In this document: piece by piece, positions 34,823 through 46,783 of the stretch
Layout: every line of letters begins with the position of its first letter
How positions within the stretch are numbered: position 1 is the first letter of the stretch
Assembly: GCF_032884065.1 (NCBI RefSeq)
Contig: NW_027062925.1
Location: 1-64,000, forward strand
From: Artemia franciscana
Taxonomy: Eukaryota > Arthropoda > Branchiopoda > Anostraca > Artemiidae
Reading direction: 5' to 3'
Length of the DNA stretch: 64,000 nucleotides
Notes under the pieces: generated by a model
Told to the model about the DNA's origin: nothing
Seen by the model: only the letters and a program-made list of their open reading frames with translations
Database searches by the model: none
Position numbers and translations under genes: made by a program

Positions 34823-34930
34823 CCGTTCGTACCAGCTCAACTCGTGAGACTTCGCGGAGTCCACAGTGATCGTTGGAAAGTCGTCCAGTTTTTCAAGCTT
34901 GAAATTAGATGACTCGGGTTGATTGGTAAT
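34823..34930 (-). CDS. Penultimate exon of the unrecognised gene
   Basis: A 108-bp minus-strand exon in phase 0 on both sides, flanked by acceptor 'ttgttttag' and donor GTAAGT. It encodes 36 residues: ITNQPESSNFKLEKLDDFPT, then ITVDSAKSHELSWYER. Composition (balanced codons, higher GC than flanks) supports real coding sequence. It reads directly into the cysteine-rich terminal exon. Upstream exons of this gene should lie at higher coordinates, but I could not identify any before the glutathione peroxidase gene, whose 3' end is at 46224 on the same strand. Confidence 0.6.
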
Positions 34931-35280
34931 CTAAAACAAACAATTCTTACTAGGAAAAAAATAAAGATATAGATATAAGTACTAACTAGCAATGTGATAT
35001 GAGATCAGATTGTTAGTTACATGATTTAGTTTTAACAAGGTACTGACTTGTTAAAAAAATCATGGATAAATGTTATAAACATTTATGTGATTTAACATTA
35101 CCAGATGAAGGCTTCGCTAGTTGGAGCTTTAAGCACCTACCACCAATCTGGAAAAGCGAAGTACTGTCGACGTCTTTGAAGGTCCCTCTCTTAGACTCTA
35201 ATCATTCTCATCACTTTATGCTTTAGTGAGACCTGGTCAATAAAGGCTGAGGATGAACGAAGAATCTTTGTGTTTGAAAA

Positions 35281-35735
35281 TAAATACCTACGCTACATAT
35301 ACTGGTTATCAACCTCCGTAAACTCCTCCGCTGCTCCCGTATCTGGATGAAAAGTCAATTTGAAAGTGGTGCCTCCCTGCTAGAACTGAGCTTTCCACTC
35401 GAAAGCAGAAACATGGTTTGATGATACGAACATTTGGCTGCACAATTTCAGATACTCCTCTCTGACATAGGCTATATAACTCCACTTCACTTCGCACACC
35501 ATAGACTCTGGCTCGGGGACAAGCAAAAACCATCCTTTTTGGCTCCAGGCAAGAGTTCTTGTGCCTTGGCAAGAGTTTTTGGGCATCTGTAATGTGGTAA
35601 TCAATGTTACCATTATAATTAGGCTGTATCAAGGGTGGATTGACGTCAATGCAAATTTCCGGATTTGTGTCACTTGTTGTGACAGGTATCACTGGATTTA
35701 ATCTTCTAAGTCCTTCATCAATATTCATTTGGTTT
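35281..35735 (-). pseudogene. Unidentified coding-like block
   Basis: The minus strand has a 139-codon open frame (35309-35728, starting MNIDEGLRRLNPVIPVTTSD). In a second frame there is a stretch with protein-like wording: PESMVCEVKWSYIAYVREEY, then SNHVSAFEWKAQF, a stop, and GGTTFKLTFHPDTGAAEEF. I recognise neither. It is joined at 35738 to a family A 3' tail in the opposite orientation, so it may be a gene or transposon fragment carried by a family A relative. GC content is above the local background. Confidence 0.35.
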
Positions 35736-35737
35736 AT

Positions 35738-35890
35738 GTTAATCTGGTCAGTTTCCTGATGCGCCTGCCAAATTTCATCATCCTAGCTTACCTTTAAGTG
35801 CCTAGACTAGCAAAACCGGAACCGACAAATCCGACCAACAGAACTTGTGATCGCTATATGTCATTTAGTAGATACTAAGTGTCATGAAAA
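35738..35890 (+). mobile_element. Family A 3' end (copy A6)
   Basis: This has 'ctggtcagtttcctgatg', 'tgccaaatttcatcatcc' and 'agtgcctagactagcaaa', as in the other 3' tails. The stem-loop follows in decayed form ('gtcatttagtagatactaag') and an A-rich end. No tandem core precedes it. The unidentified coding-like block takes its place. Confidence 0.8.
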
Positions 35891-36572
35891 TCACGATATT
35901 TCATCAATAAGAGAGACCTAATTAGTTTTTCCAGAGCAACCAAATTTGTGGTAAATTTAAAACCTAATTTAAATATACTTCTAAAATACAGTCTTGACGC
36001 ACAGCTATAATTAAGAAACAACTATCCAATTATTATAAAATATAATTATTCATCAGTTTATTCTGACAGTTACACATTCTTACATTCAGCTGTGCAGTTT
36101 TAATGACATTTAATAGTTAGACCAAGGTCTGAAAAGCTGCTTCTTCAGGTTCTTTTCTTCTTCTTTTTTAATAACAATTAGAAGTTAGACAAGGGAAAGC
36201 ATAGCAAATACTTTAATAGCGGGTAATATTCTAATTTATTAAATGCTGACAAGCTCCGCGTTTTAAGTTATTAAATTGCTGATAGTTTTTCAAATCATAC
36301 TGGGAACTAACCTGGAAAATTCCCCTTATATAAATCCCCCAGACAATTCCCTACTTGTTGAAAATACAATTCCCTACTCGCTGAAAATACCCCACAAATT
36401 TATACTTACTTTCATAAAAAAAAAAATCGTTAAGTAATTTCAAATCATGCTGGAAATCCCCTCTCCCCAAAGTGAAAAAAATCCCTTTTTGGGAAGTCCC
36501 TTCCACCAGAAAATCCTGAAGAAATGGTGGAAATGGGAGGGGTGTTGGTTGCCCTCAAATCACGCCCAACTA

Positions 36573-37140
36573 TTAACAAGAGCTAAGATCTCATATGGCA
36601 CTTGTGACGAGGCAAGAAGAGCTAAGAGCCAAGAAACTCATATGGTATGAGCTCTAATAAAATTCTAAGAATCAATAGATTGATTTAAAATAAGAGCTCT
36701 TAGTCACAATGTTCTTCTAAACATCAAAATTCATCAAGATCTGATCACCCACTCGCAAGTTATAAATACCAAACCTTTTCTAATTTTTCCTCTCCCTTTG
36801 GTCCCTCCAGATGGTCGAATCCGGGAAAACAACTTTACCAAGTCAATTTGTCCAGCTCCCTGACACGCCTATCAATTTTCATCGTCCTAGCACGTCCAAA
36901 AGCACCAACCTCGCAAAATCACTGAACCCCCCCCCCCCCAATTCAACCAAAGAGAGCGAATCCAGTACGGTTCCGTCAATCACGTATCAAGGAAATTTAC
37001 TTATTCTATCCACCAACCTTCATCCCAATTCCTCCACTCCAAGTGTTTTCCAAGATTTCCCCCTCCAACTCCCCCAATGTCAAAAGATCTGGTTGGGATT
37101 TGAAATAAGAGCTCTGAGACATGAATTCCTTCTAAATATG
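36573..37140 (+). mobile_element. Family A 5' part (copy A3)
   Basis: It opens with the family 5' end ('acaagagctaagatctca', 'tatggcacttgtgacgag', 'actcatatggtatgagct') and about one and a half core units. It is cut at about 37140, where unrelated sequence begins. The subterminal TATGGCACTTG motif is intact. Confidence 0.85.
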
Positions 37141-37351
37141 AAAATCAAATCAAGACAGCAACTGCAGTTTATGATTTCTGTAAAGTCAACATTGAAAAAA
37201 TAAACTTTCACTTTATTGACAAAAAAATGCTGAAGCTTTTAGATTGGAGTTAGCATCACAATTTTTAAATGATGGTTTTAAAATTTTTTCATTATTTCAA
37301 ACCACTAAATACAAATCAAATTGAAATAAGGAGGACTAGTGATAGTCCTAA

Positions 37352-37588
37352 TCCTACTCTAATGTTTTTTTTATTCTGCTATGGATTGGGTCTGCATTAA
37401 ACCATTATGTGGCTGCAAACTACAATGGAAAGTGGTACTTTGGACTTGTTAAAACTGTGTTTCATGAAGAAGAAAATGCTGAAATTCTTTTTCTTGACCC
37501 TCCATGGCCTGCTGCCAGCTTTTACTGGCCTCAAAGAGAAGACTTGTGCATAATACCTTTGGAGCACATTATCAGTCAATACAGTTGA
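37352..37588 (+). pseudogene. Fragment of a transposon-associated protein C-terminus
   Basis: An open frame ending at TGA (37586-37588) reads NHYVAANYNGKWYFGLVKTV, then EILFLDPPWPAASFYWPQRE and DLCIIPLEHIISQYS. The pattern 'Y-V-A-x-x-Y-x-x-x-W-Y-x-G-x-V ... P-x-x-S-F-x-W-P-x-x-x-D' is a compact domain that I associate with the ends of uncharacterised transposon-linked proteins in arthropods and Hydra. The name is not firm. The frame begins after a stop at 37351 with no Met, so it is a 3' exon or a truncated insertion. The roughly 750 bp after it looks like that element's AT-rich 3' flank. Confidence 0.5.
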
Positions 37589-40300
37589 TCAAGCACTGTA
37601 ATCAAGTAGCACTGGCAGAATGGACTACTTCAAAAAAGAGTGTATCAGAAAAACAGAAGTGTTGGATGAAGTGGAAAAAATATAACAAGCAGAACTAATA
37701 AATACTGTAAAAGATATTGATTCTTAGGCTTCATTTTTTATTTTATTTCACATTTATTACAAGTAAGTAAACCACAAATTTATAATTTCTTAATAATATT
37801 CGACTTTTTGGAATATTAACTAAACATGTGAAAAAGCCATACATCTTTTTTGTTCATATGTTAGCCTATGTATCTAGGAGTATGTAAAAAAAAATGAACA
37901 CTTTACCAGGTCTGAGACCTGAGATGTTGCAATTTTAGTAAATCCTAGCAGTGGTTTACAAATAAAAAATATATTCTGATTATAGTATTTTTATTATTTT
38001 TTGGAGTTGAGAAAGGTTAGTGAATGTATTTTTTCTTGATTTTAAATATTTTGATCAAATATTATGCAAAGTTTCATGGTGATATCTAAAATAGTTTTCA
38101 AGATATTATTTTTTTAAGCTACAAGTTACATTGCAAGATGCAAAATCCAAGGCCTAAAATTGCATTAAATTAAGAAAATAAAAAAAAATTGTAGAAAAAA
38201 AACTATAAGAGATAGAGAAATAAAATTTGGTATTTATCAATAGGATTGCAAATGCAACAATTGTGCCAAGTTTCATCAAAATCTAAAGAGGTGGCTGTCA
38301 TGACCTGGTTGACTTGACATGGAATGACCCACTGTCCACCACAAAATAAACTGATATCACTGCGATGATGGTCATTAATTAAGTAACTAGGATAGAATAT
38401 AATGGGTATTTCAACTTTTGTGATCTAAGCCTCATTTGTTATTTTGTTTTTTGACCCCATTTGAGGACCATTATTTACACTTTAAGTCTTTGTGAAATTC
38501 CTTACTCATATTTTTTTACTGTGTGAAGATTGGTTATGCTGCTTCATTTGGGATAGCATAAAATGTTATATCATGAAATTTTGTTTAACCATAGAAGACT
38601 TGAACTGCTTAATAAACAACTCAAACTTCCAAAGAAGTAAAAAAAAAACCAAAAAAAAATGGGTAAATAGTACAGAAATAGAACAATAATGATAGATGGT
38701 AATAAGCTTACCTAAGCTAGTATAAAAGGCAGGTTGGCATCAGAGAATATATTAGAAATAGAATAGTTTTAACTAGTGATATTAAATTTATTGGAGACCC
38801 CCATATATTTAGAAAAATCATTCGGTAACTGCTTTTTGTAGAATATGAGGTGTGACTGATTAATATATTTACTGTTGGGTTATGTTGATATGATGTTCCT
38901 GGAGGCAAAGTAAATTAATGATTTTTTTAATATTTATTGTTTATTGTGATTATATTAGTTATGTCAGTGGCCAAGTATTCTTTTTGATTTAAGGATTTTG
39001 TTTTCTCTACCTCTCCTGTGGAAAGACTTTGCTTTTTAAGGGAGATAGCAATATTTTTTTGGCATATTATGAGTTAAATCAATAAATCCTTCTCTTTTCA
39101 ATAGGACCTAGTATACAAGAGATTGCAAGATTCACCAAGTGAAATAACTGTCTGAAATAACTAAATTGATTTTTAGGGTCATTGTCTTAAAAATTTTCAT
39201 ATGGGAAAGGGTAAAATAAGGTAAAACCTATTTCTGAGCAATACCACCATCCATTCAACTTCTGTACAGGTAACTTTGTGAATTTAACTTTTAAATTCCA
39301 TTTTCAAGCTATTTCTATGGTAAGATAGGAGCCATCCTCTCCAGGGACATACTTTTGGGGATGCAGGCCTTGAGGTCCAGCTTTCTGGCCCCAAATAAAT
39401 GTTTTCTTATTATTGAGCCCCTCCCCCCCAAAAAAAAACCCTTCAAAAAAGGAAAAAAATCCTGCATACATTCCTAACTCTCCCTTCAGGATAAAACTAT
39501 GAAGCTAACATAAGGAACCCAATACAAATTTTAGAAAAGCTATTGTAATGGTAAGCTTCCTATTCTTGCTTCTAGTTTACAGTTGGACCTACTCAAAGAA
39601 AAACACTAACATTCTGACAACTTATTAGCCATTCTTGAATTAATGGACATCAAGGAATGAATTAATAAATCATTTTACAATACAGTGTGGTGTTTATTTA
39701 GAGCAGGAGTACTTATATACTAACATCCAACTAAGTTTTAAAATCATTTTCTAAATAACAGTTGGCAATAATGACACCACAGTTGTCTATTAACAACCAT
39801 TTAAATTAGCCACCTAATGATTTCCCCATGATTCCCATACAAGAAATACTAAAATCTAAATTACAAGAGGATACAAACGTTCAACTTACAAATGATTGAA
39901 ACAGATAATGCCCACCGACCCGACCCCCCAATTAAGCCATATTTCTTTTAAAAGTTGCTGTTTATGTTGCTGTTTTTAAATGATTAAAATGAAACGGGAT
40001 AAGAAAAAGCTTTAAAGATGGCTCAGATGGCGTTCGTAAAGTTTGGAAAGTTACCCGCAAAGCTCGAAAATTTGCTTCGTTAACCTTCCTTAAATCTTTA
40101 CATGGGCAAGCATTAAAGTTAAACTTTGGTTAACTTTTTCAAAAAGTTCATAAAGATAACCAATATGAAAAGAATTCCAGAGAAAACTTATAAAAGGATT
40201 TGGAAATGTGGAATCAGGAAACTGAAGATATGCTAATTTCTTTAGTCCAAGAACAATTCAAACCTTTTTTACTAGGCCACTCAAATATAAATTGTTTTCC
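37589..40300. other. Unassigned AT-rich DNA
   Basis: No coding sequence was recognised. The stretch 38030-38350 ('tttcatggtgatatctaa', 'aagtttcatcaaaatcta', 'acatggaatgacccactg') has the look of a transposon 3' region connected with the preceding fragment. Simple A-runs occur at 38170 and 38640. Confidence 0.4.
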
Positions 40301-40309
40301 TACCATTTC

Positions 40310-41900
40310 AATTAAGTGTGAATTTTCTTATGAGATTAGAGGACAACTACCCAGCCCCACCCTTTGGCAATTTTAAGTGCCCCCTCTCCTCAACACTGAT
40401 CAAAATTTTGGGATCGTCGGTTTGCTCATACTGGTCAGAAGGTCTAATAGCTATACTTCCGGAGATGCAATGCCCCCCTCCCAAATCCCCGGCTATGGAT
40501 TTAAATTATTGAATTTGCCCATTGTTAATGCGCAGAATTTATCATTAGGAGAAGGGGAAATATTTGATTCTGGGTGTATCCGAAAAGGCTAAAGGTATTA
40601 AACTTAAATTATGGAGGATGTTGAATGGTTTGTTATGCTAAATCAAAAGGCACTACCATTCAGTTTATCAAATAAGAGGGTATTTTAAAAACAGCTGAGG
40701 GTATTAAGTTGAAACTTAAAGGACATTTTGAAGAGGATGTTGAAAAGTGGTTGGAGGGCCACCAGTCCTCTCTAAGGACCTTTTTAGCTGCCTTTCTTTC
40801 AAAAATATTCCATATTATTTAGTAATAGACATTTTGTTCAAGATAGTCATAAGCTTCAACGACTAATAATATGGGGATGACATAGCCCCCCACAACTTTG
40901 AAAAACGACACCGAACACATTAAAACACACTGTGTACGTGCTGGTTTTCAGAAGGACGTACCTTCAATATGTAAGGAATGTCTGAGGGTTTTAAGTTGAA
41001 AATTTTAGGGGACGTCGAAAAGTTTTTGGAGGGCAGCAAGCCGCCTCGCCCCTTTTAGATGCTCCCTTCTCCCATCACTAATAAAAAGTTTGGAAAACCT
41101 TTTTTGTTTAAAACAGTAACACTCCAGTAACTGTTCCTCCGCAGATGCAATCGCTCTCCTCCCCATCTTCCCCAGGACAAGGTTTACAGATTTTGCAATT
41201 TGCCCTCTTTTACATGCAGGATTTATCTTAAAGAGATCTATATTCTAGGTGTGTTCGAAAAGGGTAAGGGTGTTAAGGTGAAACTTTGGGGAATGATGCG
41301 GAGTATGTTAAACCAAATTTAAAAATACTATATGCATCCTGTTATCAAAAATGTGTATATGCAATATCACATTAATAGATGAGGGTATTAAGTTTAAACT
41401 TAATCAAAAATAAGGAAAAATTGAAGACCTTTAAATAAGATGCACAAAACGAGTTGGCTGTTTGTCGTAAAGAATGCACTAGTGTTGCCTATATTTGGAA
41501 AAGGCTTATTTGATTGTAATGTTGAGGAGGATGTTAAAAAGTGGTCGGAGGGCAATCGATCTCCCTAACATTCTCTTTTTAGCAGCCCTTCCTCCAAAGA
41601 CATTTGATCAAAATTTTGGAATATCTCGTTCAAAATAGTCGAAAAGTCTAATAACTATATCTCCAGGGATGACGTCAATTGTGGGATGATATAATTCGTC
41701 AATTGTTTATATAAAGGGTTGTTTGTTGGGAAAATAGGGCATGTTTGATCCTGAGTCTCCAAAAAGGCAAAGAATATTATGTTGAAATTGAAAATGTTGA
41801 ATGGGTGTAAAATAAAATGAAAGCACACTGTGTGCAGGATGGTTGTCAAGAGGTTACAAGAGAAATGTTTTAGAAGAGCTAAGGGTATATACAATAGCAT
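40310..41900. repeat. Irregular tandem repeats, family D1
   Basis: Several diverged copies of a unit of roughly 300-450 bp share phrases such as 'gagggtattaagttgaaact', 'aggatgttgaaaagtggt', 'ggagggcaaccagtcctc', 'gatcaaaattttggaat' and 'ggtgtgtccgaaaaggc'. Units are incomplete and out of register, so counts are uncertain. No coding capacity was seen. Confidence 0.65.
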
Positions 41901-42189
41901 TTAACCTCCAAACACTTTAAAATAACCGAAAAAGCAGGTCGAAGCACATTCAATATTAGAAAAAATTATATTTTTTGACAAACCTCGTATCCTGATTCTT
42001 ATAGTTCCATGGCTAATATTTATGACATTATTGCTTGTCCAAAGTACCCAAAACTATGGGACTTCAGTCGACACTAAAAAACAATTAAAATGCAATAAAA
42101 TAAACAAATATGAATAATGTTCATTCAGCTCTTGTATTTCGGACTATCAAACCCGTGAGCATAGCAATTAGCTAACTGAAAATTTTGAT

Positions 42190-44470
42190 AGAAAGCATTT
42201 AGAAAAAAAGAAGTGGGGGGGGGGGGGTTGCATACAGTCTGATTACTCTTGACTTTTAAAAATTGATCTAGAGCTTCCTATTTAAACTGCAATTTCTAAT
42301 CATTTGAGTTCCCTTCGAAGTTAATACGACCTTTTCTGTAAACACTTTATATGCCCTGGGGCATAAGTTACAACTCTTCCCACGGGTTTTTGGGGGCAAG
42401 GGTGTGTGAACTTCGAAGTTTTGTTATCTGATCGTTGAAACATTTCAAACAAAATGGTTATCTCAAAATTCTGAGCGGGTGCATTTGGGGAAAAGAGGGT
42501 GAAGGGGGGGGGGGATATGTGTCCACCATAATTTTTTATGACTCAAAGAGATTTCAATTTGCAATCAAATAAGCCACCTCTGATGTTTATACGATCACCC
42601 CTTACAAAAACCTTATCTGCCCCCTTCCTCCGGGGGGCATAACTTACAACACTTCCCCCGGGCTATGTTGACCCCTCAGCTTTTGTTATTTGATCTTTAA
42701 ACTATTTTGAACAAAATGGATGTCTAAAAATTTGGATCAGATACATTTGGGGAAAAGGGGCCTTCCGGGGGAGGGAGGGGGTAGTTGCCCTCTGATCACT
42801 TTTGACTAGAAATTTCAAATTACAATCGAAAATGCCATCTCCGAAGTTAACTCAATGTACAACACTTACCCGAAGGTTCTGGTGGGCTGTGTTATCCCTT
42901 TAGTATTTGATGATCTTTGGTAAATTTTTAGCAAAATGGCTATAATGAAATTCAATCGGACCCTTTTGGGGAAAAGAGGGCTGGTGGAAGAGGCGAGGAG
43001 GGGTTATTGGAAACCAGATCACTTTTGACTCTTAAAAAGGGAATTAGAACTTTCTATTCCTAATCATTTGAGTTCCCCAAAGGTGTATACGACCACGTAT
43101 TCCATAAGACTTTATATGCCCCCACGGCATAAATTACAACTCTTCCCCAGGCTCTAGAGAGGGGGGAGGTTATGTTAACCCTGAATATTTTTTTATCTGA
43201 TCGTTGGCCTCTTTTGAATAAACTGGCAATGTCAAAATTTTGTTCCGATACATTTGCGGAAAAGAGGGTATGTTTGGGGAGGGGTTAGATACCTTCTGAT
43301 CCCTTTTGACTCATAAAAATGTAACTAGAACTTTCAATGAGTCACCTCTGAAGTCCCTACGACCCCCCCCCCCTCCTATATAAAAACCTTATATGGCCTA
43401 GGAACATGGCTTATAACTGTTGCTCCAGTGCTCTAGGGGTTCGTGTCGACTCCGGAGTTTTCATTATTGCATTTTCGAGCTATTTTTTAACAAAATGGCT
43501 GACTCAAAATTTTGACCACATGGGTTTAAAAAAGGACGTGGTGGGGGTAGGGTTGTTGTTCTTTGGTCTGTTTTGACTCTTTAAAAGTGAACTAGAGCTT
43601 TGAATTTCCAATCAAATGAGCCCTCTATAATGTTTATACGAGCATCCCTTCTTTAAGAACCATATATGCCCCCAGAGAATAACTTATAAGGCTCACTCCT
43701 GGACCCTGGGGAGTTGTGCCGACCCTGAGTATTATTATCTGATGTTTCGACTATTTTTAACAAAATAGTTATCTCAAAATTTTTGTCGGATGGGTTTGGG
43801 GAAAAAGGGCTTGGAAGAGGGGGAGGGGCTAGTTGCCAGATGATCTCTTTTGACTCTTAAAAAGTGAAATAGAAATTTCAATTTCCAATCAATGAGCCCT
43901 CTTAAGTTTACTGGAGCATTCCCTTTACAACAACCATATATGCTCCCAGGATATAACTTACAACGCCTGCCCCCAGGCTATATGGGTTGTGCAGACCCTG
44001 AAGTTTTCGTTATAGGATTTTCAAACAACTTTAAAAAATGGCTATCTCAAAATTCTTTATCCGATGTTTTTGGGAAAGAAGAGCGTGGGAGGGCTAGTCG
44101 CCCTCTGATCTCATTTGACTCTTAAAAAGCGAATTGGAACTTTCAATTTCCAATGAAATGAGCCCTCTCTGAGGTTTATACGAGCATCCGTTCTGTAAGA
44201 ACCATATATACCCCCAGGACATAACTTAAAAAAACACACCCCCAGGCCCTGAGGTTTGTGTCGACCCAGGAGTTTTTGTTGAATGATCTTTTAACAATTT
44301 TTAAAAAGATGGATATCTCAAAATTTTTATACGATGCATTTGGGGAGAAAAGGGCGTTGGGGGTGGCTAGTAGCCCTCCGATCTCTTTTGACTCTTGAAA
44401 AGGCCACCAGAACTTCTGATTCAAACCGAATGAGTCCCTTCTGAAGTTTATGCGATGACCCCTTCCATAT
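42190..44470. repeat. Satellite-like array, about nine units of ~270 bp (family D2)
   Basis: Units start near 'tgactcttaaaaagtgaa' at about 42250, 42540, 42800, 43027, 43307, 43574, 43851, 44118 and 44389. Each continues with 'caatttccaatcaaatgag', 'accatatatgcccccagg', 'cataacttacaac', 'tatctcaaaattttgatc' and 'gggaaaagagggc'. Unit lengths run from about 225 to 290 bp. Neighbouring units differ by perhaps 20-30%, so the array is old. A single related unit sits at 56930-57110. Confidence 0.85.
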
Positions 44471-46223
44471 GAAATGCCTTTGGGAAAAAAATAATGAAAC
44501 ATTAGAGCCGTATGGCCTTTGCTATAAGCAATGCCATAGCATCGCCTCTGATTGCGCTAAAAAGAAAAACTAATTTTCATATATTTTATGAAAATAAAAA
44601 AGATAGAATAAGATCTAATGTCTTCTTCAATAAAGTATTTAAACATGAATAAGAAAGACTCTGAGCGTGTTGTCGATTTCACCTCTTTTTTTTCTCTCAC
44701 CTTCTTGCACACATTCTTAGGGTCCCTATTAGGGTTTAAGTAATATCTACATGAAAACTATGATGCTAGTAATAAAAACGTTTCTTTAGGATTTTTATCA
44801 CTGAACTATGCAGAGTTACTTCCAAACGAGAAGATAGGGAACAGTTGACCAAATAATATACGGAATTTCAGTTGATGGCTAAAAATGTTCAGTCTTTTAG
44901 AATCTTGGTCAATGATCAACGGGATTACAACCAAAGAAAACATGGTGAGAGTTTTCAGAAGTCAGAATGCAATTTCTTCAAAGAGAAGAATGGTAGATAC
45001 CCCAATCAAAATATCAGCATTAAGTATAATAGCTCCAATTTTCAGCTTATAATACATCATATTGGAGTCATTAGATTTGAATGGAGGAAGAACAAATCCA
45101 TGCTATAAAATTTTTGCTCAAGCCCCAACTACATCTCAAAAACTTGAGGTCCTGATATTTCTTGGAAAAAAGATTTCTAATGTCTTATTATCTAAACCTT
45201 TTCTACAATGCTATTAAAAAAATAAATGTGAATGTGCCAATTAGTCTGATTGATCTTAGCACCATTTAGCATTTAGCACCATGTAGAGGTAAACATGACT
45301 TATGATTTTTTTGGAAAATCCCGCAAATGTGATAGGAGAAATTGTTAATAAAGCACTTGTTATATGAAAAATTCAAACAGTGGACAACTTAAGGCATAAC
45401 CCCTGATACTGTTTACGATATTTTCTTTGAGCATTCAATTTGTCCTTTATTTTATTTTGTCTTTCAGTCCATTACGTTTTCAAGATGTCGATTTTTTGCT
45501 ACGAATCTTCAGATTAAACAAAAAATTATCTATCTATATATTAGTTATAACTGTATCTAACACCATTTTATTACGAAATTCCAAATACAAGGTAAAAAAA
45601 AATAATAATAACGGAACCAGAAATATAACATCATAGACCATCACCTTTAAGGTAGGTTATATCTTAAATAGAAGACATTAAAAAATAGAGCTAATAACAG
45701 ATCTAAAACCATAGGCATTTCATGCAATATTTAATCAAACATAATAAAAAAAAAAAATTCCGCGTAAATTTCTCTTTGCTTTGTTTTCGTCAACTCACGA
45801 AGAATAAAATAGAAGGTAACAAACTTCTTTGACTTATTACCTCTTTACTTAACTATTAATTAAATTTTAAGCACCATGAAAAGCCATTTCGGCTTTTCGT
45901 AAAATTCGTAAAATTTTACGAATTTTTTATTAATTTTCTTAAGCAGAAGACCGAAATTTCAATATATAGCAGAAAACTCCATAAAATAATTCGTTTTAAA
46001 GCCACAAACTTTATATTTACAGGTATTGTCACCGAATATCAATTTTTACTAACACTGAAAAAGTTAAGTTGCTTTTGAAAACAATAGAAATAAAAATACT
46101 TCAAGGAAATTTTGATACTGAAGACACAGCAGCACTACAACCCAGGAATTATGAAAGAACTATCCTATGAAATTATAATTCATCCTTTACCCTTTCATTG
46201 ACTACTACAGGCTTAGGAATTTT
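44471..46223. other. Unassigned; 3' flank of the glutathione peroxidase gene
   Basis: No further gene was seen. Just downstream of the peroxidase stop, hairpins occur at 45878-45898 (GAAAAGCC / GGCTTTTC) and 45902-45925 (palindrome AAATTCGTAAAATTTTACGA and on). An AATAAA on the minus strand at 45926-45931 could be its polyadenylation signal, about 290 bp after the stop. That is inference. Confidence 0.45.
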
Positions 46224-46462
46224 TTAATCTTCTTCAGCATTCAATAGAACTTCGTCACTACTTCTATTTCTTTCTTCACTAAAAACTTCTTCTTTGATTT
46301 GAAATTTCGTAGTATTGTCTTTTCCTGCTTCTTCTACGGCACGTTTAACGTCGCTGAATATCTCATCAATTGTTACTTTAGTGCTCCAAGCTTTGATCAC
46401 CCTCCCTTCAGGATTAACCAAATATTTGTAGAAATTCCATTCCGGATGTATAGATGATTGGG
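46224..46462 (-). CDS. Glutathione peroxidase (GPX7/8 type), terminal exon
   Basis: This is the last exon of a thioredoxin-fold peroxidase-family gene. Acceptor 'ttattctag' precedes 239 bp. The first two bases complete an Ala codon split with the previous exon. It encodes QSSIHPEWNFYKYLVNPEGR, then VIKAWSTKVTIDEIFSDVKR and a tail. WNF-x-KYL carries the conserved Trp and Asn of the catalytic tetrad, and the wording is closest to vertebrate GPX7/GPX8 ('WNFWKYLV') rather than GPX1 or GPX4. The protein continues about 35 residues past the usual family end with an acidic, Ser/Glu-rich tail ending NAEED, and no KDEL-like signal. The stop is at 46224-46226. Confidence 0.9.
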
Positions 46463-46783
46463 CTAGAATAAAAACGGAAGTTAATGTTAGAAATGATCGG
46501 TTACCATTTCTAACGAATGTAGTCGTAAGAAAAAGATTTTTTATATTCTACTACTACTACTAACAACTCAGCACGGCAAAAATCGCCCAAGGCCAATACA
46601 TTTGAACATATCGCTGCAATAACCAACTCCATTCAGTTTCGATCTTAGTTCACTCCCATGGTATTCTCGCGAAATCTTGACTTATTATCTCTTCCTACTA
46701 GAGGCCTTCAAGGGCATCTTGCTTTGCGTTTTGCTCCAGCTGGATTAACAAAAAGCAGAACTTTTGGTTGCATATCATTCTTC

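Noticed and set aside
35093-35220. Plus-strand stretch reading PDEGFASWSFKHLPPIWKSE
   Set aside because: Protein-like, but very short, without splice signals or a recognised family.
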